A DNA stretch of 64,000 bases from assembly GCA_016711225.1 (NCBI GenBank), contig JADJTK010000006.1, positions 237,546-301,545 of the forward strand. Reading direction: 5' to 3'. The stretch is from Opitutaceae bacterium. Lineage in GTDB: Bacteria; Verrucomicrobiota; Verrucomicrobiia; Opitutales; Opitutaceae. The notes beneath the pieces were generated by a model, which was given only the letters and a program-made list of their open reading frames with translations, ran no database searches and was not told where the DNA came from. The position numbers were made by a program, and so were the translations under genes. Below, in pieces: positions 32,061 to 39,827 of the stretch (position 1 is the first letter of the stretch; each line of letters begins with the position of its first letter).

Positions 32061-35000
32061 GTGTCGCCATCCCCTCAGCTGCGGCGAACTTTGCTTCGTC
32101 TGGGCCGAACCCTCGCCTTCGCCGCGCTTGCGGCCGGAGCTGTAGGAGGTGCACGCGCAGCCCGTTGGGACGATCCGGCTATCGGCCTGCCCCTGCTGCG
32201 CACCTTCACGACCCGTGATACCGGGTCGCTCTCGCCCAACCGTTGCGCACTGGCCACCCGCCAAGGCCGGCTCCTGCTCGGCCAGGACGGCCTGCTTTCC
32301 TTCGACGGCGAAACGTGGCAGGCGCTCCCCATTCCCGCAGGCCATGCGGTCCGCTGCCTTGACGAGGACGAGGCCGGCCGCGTCTGGGTGGCCGGCGACA
32401 GCCTGCTCGGATTCCTGACCTTCGCGCCGGACGGCAGTATCCGATTTACCTCCGCGCTCGATCGACTGCCTTCGGAGCAGCGGGCCATCGGCGGCGTGCG
32501 CGCGATATTCGCACTGCCACAGAACACCGTCGTAGCCGTAACCGAAAACCGGGTTATCCGACTACAGGCCGCGGCGGTCCAGGTCTGGTCGCTGCCCGCC
32601 CCACACCGGCTCAGCGCTTGGCGCGACAGCGACGGGACCGTTTTCATCGCCCAACCGGAGACCGCCACCCTGCGCATGGGTGAAGGAGGGCTCGAACCGG
32701 CCGGTTTCCCGGAGCCGTTCGCACGCGCCGGCCTCGAGTGGCGGGTGCGCTTCGCCGACGGCCACAGCCTAGGAAGCGCTGGAGGACGATTGATCGGCGA
32801 CCACGACAACCAGTGGGCCGAGATCGAAAGCCCCGCCGCCACCATCCTCGAGCAGGACCGATCCACCGGAGCCGTCGCGCTGCCCGGCGGCTTCGCCGCC
32901 ATCGCCACCGACCACCACGGCGTCCTGATTGTGGATTCAAGCGGCCGGTCGGTCGCCACCCTCGACCAGGAATCCGGACTCCCCTCCAATCGCATCGTCC
33001 ACCTTGCCACCGGCTCCGACACCTGCCTGACCATCACCACGCCCGAGGGCGTGGCCGTATTGTGCGGCGAACTGCTCGCCAGTTGCTTCGACCACCGGCA
33101 TGGGCTGCGCCACAATCACATCCAGGCCATCGCGCGCGGGCCCTCCGGGCTCTTCGCCGGCACGGAAGGGGCCACCTACCACCTCGCCCCCCGGCCAGGA
33201 GAAGACGCACGCCCCGGCCAATGGCACCCGGAGCCCGGCCCATTCTCCGCACTCCGGCAGCTCCTGCCGCTGCCCGGCAGACTCCTGGGCGTGGGCACCT
33301 CCGGGCTGAGCCTGCTCGACGGGTCAGCACCGTTGGCCCCCCCCCAACGCTCGGGCGAGATCATCGCCGCCTCTACCTGGAGCGGCACGCCCGGGGGTAT
33401 CGCTTGGGTCGACGGCACCCGCTTTTTCCGTGGCACCTTCGTCGCTGGTATCCTGCAACCGGCCACTGCGCCGGTGGAACTCGGAGCCGAAATCTGCGGC
33501 CTTGTCGAGGACGTCGGCGGAGCCCACTGGCTCAGCACCCGGCATTCCGGCATCCTGCGCATCGCCCCGCCCGAGGCGATTCCTTCCGGCAAACCCGCCG
33601 TACGCACCTATCGCACCAACGTGGGTGTCACCGGCGCCGAGCTGCCCCGGGTGCTCCGGGTGGGAGAGCGAATTCTGACGACCAACGACGGCGGCTTGGC
33701 GCTCTACACCGAGGATGGCGACCGGTTCGTCCCCTACCCGGGCATCGTCAACGCGCGCATCCACGCCGCTTCCGCCACCGAACCCGACGGCACCGTCTGG
33801 CTGGCCGTCAGCCAACGCGACCGCTACCCCTTCCAAACCCGCATCGCCCGCCTGCAGCCGGAGGCGCAAGGTATCTCCTGCGAACTGGTGCAATTGCCCC
33901 TCCTCCCGCTCGGCGAGTCGCCCACCGCCCTCTTCGCCGAGCCGGGCGCCACCCCCGGATCCCGCGTGTTCTGGCTGGGCCTGCCGGGGCGCATCCTCCG
34001 TATCGAAACTTCCGGCGCTCTCGCCACCAACCCGCCCGCCACCCCTTCCATCGACACCATGACGGTGATCGACCCCGACCACGAAGGCCAGGGCTTCGGT
34101 CGGCGCGAACGACGCATCGCCTTCGACAACCTCGGCGTTCGTTTTGATGTTACGGTGCCCGGGGGCCGCCTGGGCCAGCGCGTCCACCTCGAATGCCGGC
34201 TGCCGGAAACCGACCCGACCTGGGTCCCTCTGGGCGAGATACCCTCCCGCGTCTTTCGCGGCCTGCGCGACCGCACCTACCACTTCGAGGCCCGTTCCAT
34301 CGACGCCCTCGGCCGCCCCTCTCTGGTGGCCAACCTGGAGTTCACCGTCCTGCCGCCGTGGTGGCGCTCCGCCCCGGCCTACACCAGCTACGCCCTGGGC
34401 CTTGTCCTGATCTCGGCGCTGGTGTTTTTCACCCGCCTGCGGCTGGCCCGCGCCCATCGCAGCGAGCTCGAGGCCCTCGTGGAACTGCGCACCCGCGAGC
34501 TGGCCGCCGCCAACGCGGCCAAGTCCGACTTTCTCGCCCACATCAACCACGAGATCCGCAATCCGCTCAATGGCGTGGTCGGTCTCTCCGAGATGCTGGC
34601 TAACCGTCACCAGGATGAGGGGTCGCGCCAGCTTGCCCGCGCCCTCAAGGCCTGCGCCGGCTACCTCGGCTCCGTGGTCGACAACGTGCTCGACCTCGCC
34701 CGCATCGAGGCCGGCCGCATCGAGATTTCCACCCAGCGCTTCGAGCCGCGCCTGCTCATCGAGGACATCGCCGAGATGTTCCGCATGCAGATCGAGGAGA
34801 CCGGGGGGCGCGTCGCCTGCACGGCCGACCCCGAGCTGCCCCGGGTGCTCGTCGGCGATGTGCATCGCATTCGGCAGGTGCTCGTCAACTACACTGCCAA
34901 CGCCGCCCGCTACGCCCGCGGCGGCGCCGTGCGCCTCACCGTGCGCCGGCGCACCCAGGCCGACAACCGCGTCGAGGTCGTCTTCACCGTGGCCGATACC

Positions 35001-36029
35001 GGGCCCGGCATCGCCCCCGAGGAACAGGCCCGGCTCTTCGAGAAATTCGCGCGCGGCAGCACCACCGCCGCCAGCGGGGCTCCGCGCGGCTATGGTGTGG
35101 GTCTCGCGCTGGTCCGCGACCTCGCCGAGCTGCTCGGCGGCCACGCCGACGTCGACTCCTCGCTCGGCCATGGCGCGAAGTTCCGGCTCACAGTGCCACT
35201 GGAAATCGCCGCTCCTGAGCAGCGGGCACATCCGGTCGCCCCTGGACCCAAGGCCCCCGCCCTGCGCGTTCTGGTGATCGACGATCAGGCTTTCAACCGC
35301 CTCGTCCTCCGCGATCACCTCGAGCGGCTTGGGTGCAATGTCGAGGAGGCAAGCGATGGCACGAGCGCCCACCTGCTCCTGCAAGCCCGCGCCCACCACC
35401 TGGCTTTCGTCGACCTCGATCTGCCCGGCCTGGACGGCATGGCCGTCATGCGCCGAGTAAGGCAGGAGGGCGGTGAGCACGGCGTATTCTTGGTTGCCAC
35501 CACCGCCTCGGCCACCCGCGGGATCGAGGAGGCCGTTCGTGAGGCCGGGGCCCACGCCTTCCTCCCCAAACCCATCGCCCTGCCCCGCCTGGCCGCCCTG
35601 TTGGCGGAATGTGCCGCCCGCCAAGGCCGCCCCGAAGCCGCTCCCGCACAGTCCCTCGCCGGGCCGCCACGCATCGCGCCCGTCCTGCCATCGTTGCCCC
35701 TCTCCGGCCTCTTCGCGGAGATCCCCCTCACCATCGAGATGCTCCGCCAGCTCCACGCCGAGCTCGACGTGGAGACCCTGGCCCTTTCCGAAAGCTGGAG
35801 ACAAGCCGACCCGCCCGCGGCCCGCCGGCATGCCCACCGTATCGCCTCGCTCGGGATCCTCGCCCACGACGACGCCCTCCTGCAGGCCGCCCGCCGCGCC
35901 GAGGAGTCGCTCCAGCAGAATCGCCACGACACCCAGCCGGCAATTGAGGAACTCGAGCTCAACGCCCGCCGCCGCCTGCGCCAGCTCGGCGACACCGTTG
36001 CCGCCGCTCGCAAAGACGCCAACAACTGA
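32061..36029 (+). CDS. Two-component hybrid sensor kinase with periplasmic propeller, receiver and HPt-like end
   Basis: A 1322-residue protein starting at GTG 32061, with an N-terminal signal/anchor (RTLLRLGRTLAFAALAAGAV). A long periplasmic region with two-component propeller-type strands ends in a Y_Y_Y-like domain (about 690-770). A membrane helix follows (TSYALGLVLISALVFFTRL). The cytoplasmic part has a HisKA domain with His in LAHINHEIRNPLNGVVGLSE, an ATPase (VLVNYTANAARYA, DTGPGIAPEEQ), a receiver (LVIDDQAFNRLVL, acceptor Asp in LAFVDLDLPGLDG) and a C-terminal helical HPt-like domain with ARRHAHRIASLGIL. It resembles glycan-sensing hybrid systems but lacks an AraC-type DNA-binding domain, so phosphate presumably passes on to another regulator. 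It stands alone. Confidence 0.9.
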   Translation: MSPSPQLRRTLLRLGRTLAFAALAAGAVGGARAARWDDPAIGLPLLRTFTTRDTGSLSPNRCALATRQGRLLLGQDGLLSFDGETWQALPIPAGHAVRCLDEDEAGRVWVAGDSLLGFLTFAPDGSIRFTSALDRLPSEQRAIGGVRAIFALPQNTVVAVTENRVIRLQAAAVQVWSLPAPHRLSAWRDSDGTVFIAQPETATLRMGEGGLEPAGFPEPFARAGLEWRVRFADGHSLGSAGGRLIGDHDNQWAEIESPAATILEQDRSTGAVALPGGFAAIATDHHGVLIVDSSGRSVATLDQESGLPSNRIVHLATGSDTCLTITTPEGVAVLCGELLASCFDHRHGLRHNHIQAIARGPSGLFAGTEGATYHLAPRPGEDARPGQWHPEPGPFSALRQLLPLPGRLLGVGTSGLSLLDGSAPLAPPQRSGEIIAASTWSGTPGGIAWVDGTRFFRGTFVAGILQPATAPVELGAEICGLVEDVGGAHWLSTRHSGILRIAPPEAIPSGKPAVRTYRTNVGVTGAELPRVLRVGERILTTNDGGLALYTEDGDRFVPYPGIVNARIHAASATEPDGTVWLAVSQRDRYPFQTRIARLQPEAQGISCELVQLPLLPLGESPTALFAEPGATPGSRVFWLGLPGRILRIETSGALATNPPATPSIDTMTVIDPDHEGQGFGRRERRIAFDNLGVRFDVTVPGGRLGQRVHLECRLPETDPTWVPLGEIPSRVFRGLRDRTYHFEARSIDALGRPSLVANLEFTVLPPWWRSAPAYTSYALGLVLISALVFFTRLRLARAHRSELEALVELRTRELAAANAAKSDFLAHINHEIRNPLNGVVGLSEMLANRHQDEGSRQLARALKACAGYLGSVVDNVLDLARIEAGRIEISTQRFEPRLLIEDIAEMFRMQIEETGGRVACTADPELPRVLVGDVHRIRQVLVNYTANAARYARGGAVRLTVRRRTQADNRVEVVFTVADTGPGIAPEEQARLFEKFARGSTTAASGAPRGYGVGLALVRDLAELLGGHADVDSSLGHGAKFRLTVPLEIAAPEQRAHPVAPGPKAPALRVLVIDDQAFNRLVLRDHLERLGCNVEEASDGTSAHLLLQARAHHLAFVDLDLPGLDGMAVMRRVRQEGGEHGVFLVATTASATRGIEEAVREAGAHAFLPKPIALPRLAALLAECAARQGRPEAAPAQSLAGPPRIAPVLPSLPLSGLFAEIPLTIEMLRQLHAELDVETLALSESWRQADPPAARRHAHRIASLGILAHDDALLQAARRAEESLQQNRHDTQPAIEELELNARRRLRQLGDTVAAARKDANN

Positions 36030-36158
36030 GGCCCCGAGGGGCAATGCGGCCGACCGCGGCGCCCCCCTTGCCCGGTAGATATTGACGGGGTTTTGCACGC
36101 CCCGGCTTTGGCACGACGCCATCGGCCGAGCAGGCTCGTCTGCAGCCCCATATCCATC

Positions 36159-37043
36159 ATGCATCCAAATCTCAGGACTCTCGTCCCCTGTTCGATGGCC
36201 CTGCTGCCACTCTTCGGCGCGGCGACCGCCTCCGCCAACATCGTCATCGACTTCAGCGACACACAGGGTGTCGCCAGCTACTCGCAGGCGACGATGAATA
36301 CCATCGCCGGCAGCAGCTTCTACTTCGAGCACGCCTCGGTGGGCGGCAACCTCATGAGTGGGATCGAAGCCCTGCACTCGAGCAACCCGGGGTTCTACCA
36401 GTATACCCACAGCTCCGCCTCCGGCACCGCGCCGGCGGCCATCAGCGCCGGCACCGTCTACGACTACGACCGCGGCAACCCCGGTTGGTCGGCCAAGGTC
36501 ACCACCTTCGCCAGCGACGTCACCGCCGGATGGGGCGGCAAGACCACCTTCGCGATGAACAAGTTTTGCTACATCGACCCCGATGCCAATTGGTCGGTCT
36601 ACCGCGACTCGATGGTCGCACTGGAGTCGGCCAATCCCGGCACCAAGTTCGTCTACATGACCATCCCCCTCACCGTCGACCTCGGCGGCGACAACATCGC
36701 CCGGGGCGACTTCAACTCCAGCCTCCGCAGCTGGGCAGCAGCCAACGACAAGATCGTTTTCGACATCGCCGATATCGAGGCACACTCGGCCAGCGGCGTA
36801 GCCCAGACGTTCGACAGCGGAGGCAAAACCTACCAACGCCTCGCCGACGACTGGTCGGCCGACGGCGGCCACCTCAATGCCGCCGGCCAAACCCTCGCGG
36901 CCAAGGGCTTCTACGCGCTTGCCGTCGAGGCGGCTGTGATCCCCGAGCCGGCCACCTATGCCGCCGCCCTCGGTATCGCGACCTTGGCCACAGTCCTCTG
37001 GCGCCGGCGCCGGCCGGCGGGCCGGCCCATGGTGCACCCCTGA
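36159..37043 (+). CDS. PEP-CTERM exported protein, SGNH-hydrolase-like
   Basis: A 294-residue protein with an N-terminal signal peptide (MHPNLRTLVPCSMALLPLFG) and a C-terminal PEP-CTERM sorting tail: IPEPATYAAALGIATLATVL followed by WRRRRPAG. The tail is expected to be processed by an exosortase. The body (SSFYFEHASVGGNLMSGIEA, then KFVYMTIPLTVDLGGDNIAR and a late DGGHLNAAGQ) suggests an SGNH/GDSL-like fold, where D-x-x-H-L-N resembles the catalytic Asp-His block. The matching N-terminal Ser motif is not clear. ATG 36159 is chosen as it begins the signal peptide. Likely cell-surface or exopolysaccharide-associated. Confidence 0.8.
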   Translation: MHPNLRTLVPCSMALLPLFGAATASANIVIDFSDTQGVASYSQATMNTIAGSSFYFEHASVGGNLMSGIEALHSSNPGFYQYTHSSASGTAPAAISAGTVYDYDRGNPGWSAKVTTFASDVTAGWGGKTTFAMNKFCYIDPDANWSVYRDSMVALESANPGTKFVYMTIPLTVDLGGDNIARGDFNSSLRSWAAANDKIVFDIADIEAHSASGVAQTFDSGGKTYQRLADDWSADGGHLNAAGQTLAAKGFYALAVEAAVIPEPATYAAALGIATLATVLWRRRRPAGRPMVHP

Positions 37044-37234
37044 GCTCGCGCCGGGCGAAGGGACCTCGGCCGCGCCGCAGCCAACGCCCGCATTTTCCCC
37101 TCGCCTCCCGGGCGTCCGTGTTCTGCGCTTCTTGGCGCCTTCTTCCCCCCGGGCTCCGGGCCCTGCGTAGTTGAACCTCCGTGCCAGCCGCGCCGGCTCC
37201 TTGCCCCCAGTGCAACCTCCGCCCTCCTCGCCTC

Positions 37235-37612
37235 ATGATCAAAGTCACTGAAATTGCCTTCACCGGCTACCCCGTCACCGACATGCCCCGAGCCCGCGCC
37301 TTCTACGAGGGCATCCTCGGCCTCAAGCCCGGCATTTCCTACGAACACGAGGGTAAACACTGGATCGAATACGACATCGCCGGCGCCGCCCTCGGCATCA
37401 CCAACATGGTTCCCCACTGGGCCCCTTCACGCACCGGCCCGTCGGTAGCCCTCGAAGTGGCCGACTTCGAGGCGGCCATCGCCACGTTGCGCGCCGCCGA
37501 GGTGAAGTTTCTCGTCGAGCCCTCAGCCAGCCCGGTGTGCCATATGGCGGTGGTCGCCGACCCCGACGGCAACAGCGTCTGCATCCACCATCGCGATCAA
37601 CATGCACACTGA
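37235..37612 (+). CDS. VOC (glyoxalase/bleomycin-resistance) family protein
   Basis: A 125-residue single-module VOC protein: ITEIAFTGYPVTDMPRARAF in outline (the actual start is MIKVTEIAFTGYPVTDMPRA), then FYEGILGLKPG and a C-terminal MAVVADPDGNSVCIHHRD, the paired beta-alpha-beta-beta-beta units of the fold. VOC dimers bind a metal and act on small molecules; the substrate is unknown. The metal-ligand pattern is incomplete by eye. ATG 37235 fits the family length. Confidence 0.85.
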   Translation: MIKVTEIAFTGYPVTDMPRARAFYEGILGLKPGISYEHEGKHWIEYDIAGAALGITNMVPHWAPSRTGPSVALEVADFEAAIATLRAAEVKFLVEPSASPVCHMAVVADPDGNSVCIHHRDQHAH

Positions 37613-37706
37613 GCAAGATTGTCCTTGATTCAGTCTCAACCGGTTCGCAGCCTCTGCCCTCCTTCGCAGTAGCGGCTTCGGCCGGTGCCGCAGAGGTAGT
37701 CCAAAT

Positions 37707-37746
37707 CGGGGTGTAGCTTAGCCTGGTAGAGCGCTACGTTCGGGAC
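37707..37746 (+). tRNA. tRNA-Pro 5' half (partial, probably non-functional)
   Basis: The 40 bases CGGGGTGTAGCTTAGCCTGG plus TAGAGCGCTACGTTCGGGAC match the 5' half of a bacterial tRNA-Pro(CGG). They cover the acceptor strand, D-arm, and anticodon stem and loop with anticodon CGG. The expected 3' side of the anticodon stem (CGTAG), the T-arm with GGTTCRA and the acceptor CACCCCG do not follow. The sequence changes at 37747 and reaches a terminator at 37781. It marks the left edge of the accessory element and probably an attachment-site scar. Confidence 0.75.
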
Positions 37747-37780
37747 CGGGTAAAAGTTAACGATACCCCAACGACTTACA

Positions 37781-37810
37781 AAACCGGTTCACAAATAACC
37801 GGTTTTTTTT
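37781..37810 (+). terminator. Rho-independent terminator after the tRNA half
   Basis: A perfect 9-bp stem AAACCGGTT / AACCGGTTT with loop CACAAAT runs into a tract of eight T. It lies 35 bases downstream of the tRNA-Pro fragment. Confidence 0.85.
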
Positions 37811-37975
37811 GTGAACCGAAGAGAGCCCTCCATTGATTCTCAAGGCTTGGGCATTGCCGGAAACATGGGCTCCGAACGGCCTACTCACCCAAGCAAGGTT
37901 CGTGAGCTCAAACCGGACAAAAGCCAGGTCACGACTCGCTCAGACTCCGTACGAGGAGCGCGTCCTGCTCGGCGT

Positions 37976-38383
37976 TCACGCCGCTAACCAGCCGCGTCGA
38001 CCACGAGGACTCCGGCGCTTTTTTGGCGCGAGCAGATCAAGAAGCGTCTGCGGCACGGTCGGCGTAACAGGTCCCGTACTCCGAAATGCCTGAACTGCCG
38101 CCCGCCTCCGATCGAGCGCATCCAAGGCTCCCCGTACCTCAGCCAAAATGAAGTAGTAGCGCCCTCGTGGGCGATGGGAAGGCAACACGCCCTCGCGCAC
38201 CATTCGCCGTACTGTCGATGCTGATCTCATCCCCGGAGGCATGTAGGCTACCAACTCCTGCAGTGACAATTCCCCGCCGGCTTGGGGTATGCCGTGTTCC
38301 GTTGCCCTCCACGGACATTCCACCACCGCGTCCGGCCCCCGCGAGGGGCCGGACGCGGCCAAGTGGAAATGTATCGCCGTCAT
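37976..38383 (-). CDS. Small MerR/excisionase-like DNA-binding protein
   Basis: A 135-residue basic protein. The central segment ELSLQELVAYMPPGMRSAST then VRRMVREGVLPSHRPRGRYY has the spacing of a winged helix-turn-helix of the AlpA/excisionase type (helix, turn, recognition helix, then a wing with R-G-R-Y-Y). It probably regulates excision or transcription of the mobile element, whose left boundary is 230 bases away and whose recombinase lies at the other end. The C-terminal tail is basic and Pro-rich. The precise target is unknown. Confidence 0.6.
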   Translation of the reverse strand: MTAIHFHLAASGPSRGPDAVVECPWRATEHGIPQAGGELSLQELVAYMPPGMRSASTVRRMVREGVLPSHRPRGRYYFILAEVRGALDALDRRRAAVQAFRSTGPVTPTVPQTLLDLLAPKKRRSPRGRRGWLAA

Positions 38384-38480
38384 ACATCCAGCTTAGCGCA
38401 GCCGAAATAGCGAAAGGCCATTTCCTGGGGAAAATGCGCTCTACGCCGAAAATAGGTCGCCCCCGTACCATCGCCCGAAA

Positions 38481-39824
38481 TCAAAAGCCCCCGCCGACAA
38501 TACCGCCGAAACTCACCGGAACACGGCAGGCATCAATCCAGTTCTCCGCCAGATTCTCGACAGGCTTGAGCGACCAGCCGTCAATCCCGCGAAACCGGAG
38601 TTTCGCAAAGCGAGCCACCAAACTCTGGTAGTAAGCCGCCTTCCAAATCCTACGTGTATCGTACTCATCACCTCCGGCTTCCCGAGTCACCTCGTCGATT
38701 GCGCCTGCTCCGTCCAATTCCTGCGCGCCACGAGCTCGGAATCCCCATACCTCAGTCACGACCAACACCGGTTCGGACGAGCTATCGCGCCAGAACACCA
38801 GAAAGTCGGGTAGACACGCCCATTCAAAGGCACCCATTTCGGGCAGCAACATGTGCCCTGGTGCCGCTTCGTAGTCGGCAATCCTCAGCGGTTTCAAAAA
38901 CGGCAACCCGCGCGTCAGCAAATCCGCGGTCATGGCGTCCTCGTACCCACTATCGGTCGGAACCAAGTTTCTGCCGTCGAAATACGCCTTGTGCAGATAC
39001 GCCATCCGCAACATTCCGTCTTTCTCCTGCACTGCGGCGAAAAAGTACGGTGGTTGGGAGAACTTTCCGCTCCGGTTGCGGAGCGCCTCAGCCGCAGCCG
39101 AAAAGTCCGACTGTTGCATCCCGACCATCTGGCCGATCATTCCATCGCCGCCCCACCACCATGCCGTGAAGCAGGGCGTCGAAACATCTGCACAGTCCAT
39201 TAACGAATCGGTGATCACGCCAAAACGCAAAACCCCGCCGTTTCGGCGCGCCGCCTCATAGGCGGAAAGACCGCCGATAAAACGCTCTGCACGGAAAGCG
39301 AAATCGAGTGCAGCAAACACAGCCTCCATGGGTTGGCGCCGATACTTCGCCCACGATGCGCACGTACAGTTGTGGTCCGAGAAGCTCTGCACCTCCGCTT
39401 CGGACCAACAGCGGCGAACAAACGATGAGAACGAATCGTACCAATCGCTGCGCGTCGAATCGTCGCCAGTCCCCGCGCGAGGTGAAACCGGTTCCGACCG
39501 GCAAAACATCGACGGAGAGAGAACGCGCACAGAGTTCGTATCGTCGCCTTCCCGCTCAAGGACGCAGCCGGGGCGATGCGCCTCGATGGATGCGCGCACG
39601 ACCTGAACCAGCCGTTCCTGAGTGCCATCGTCTGCGAGACCCGCTCTCAGATACAGCGGGTATCGCTCCCCTTCCCCACAGCCGCAGTAAAGGCGGGCGC
39701 CGCCAACACGGAGAGCCTTGCGCAACACCTGCTGGATCGGTTCGGCGTGCATTTCCTCCCGCCGCCGAAGCGGCAGGAATTCCGTCGGTTTACCCGGCCA
39801 TTCGATCAATATCCCGTTATCCAT
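38481..39824 (-). CDS. Plasmid/ICE-type protein, DUF1173-like
   Basis: A 447-residue cytoplasmic protein. The N-terminal region has a CxC pair and distant H/C residues (ARLYCGCGEGERYPLYLRAG, then HRPGCVLE) like a small zinc-binding fold. The middle has long amphipathic segments. The C-terminal region has CLPDFLVFWRDSSSEPVLVV followed by TEVWGF, which could be the D...ExV core of a restriction-endonuclease-like fold. The overall pattern recalls DUF1173 proteins of conjugative plasmids, from memory. It starts three bases after the relaxase stop, so it is cotranscribed with the mobilisation genes. No function is established. Confidence 0.5.
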   Translation of the reverse strand: MDNGILIEWPGKPTEFLPLRRREEMHAEPIQQVLRKALRVGGARLYCGCGEGERYPLYLRAGLADDGTQERLVQVVRASIEAHRPGCVLEREGDDTNSVRVLSPSMFCRSEPVSPRAGTGDDSTRSDWYDSFSSFVRRCWSEAEVQSFSDHNCTCASWAKYRRQPMEAVFAALDFAFRAERFIGGLSAYEAARRNGGVLRFGVITDSLMDCADVSTPCFTAWWWGGDGMIGQMVGMQQSDFSAAAEALRNRSGKFSQPPYFFAAVQEKDGMLRMAYLHKAYFDGRNLVPTDSGYEDAMTADLLTRGLPFLKPLRIADYEAAPGHMLLPEMGAFEWACLPDFLVFWRDSSSEPVLVVTEVWGFRARGAQELDGAGAIDEVTREAGGDEYDTRRIWKAAYYQSLVARFAKLRFRGIDGWSLKPVENLAENWIDACRVPVSFGGIVGGGF

Positions 39825-39827
39825 TAT

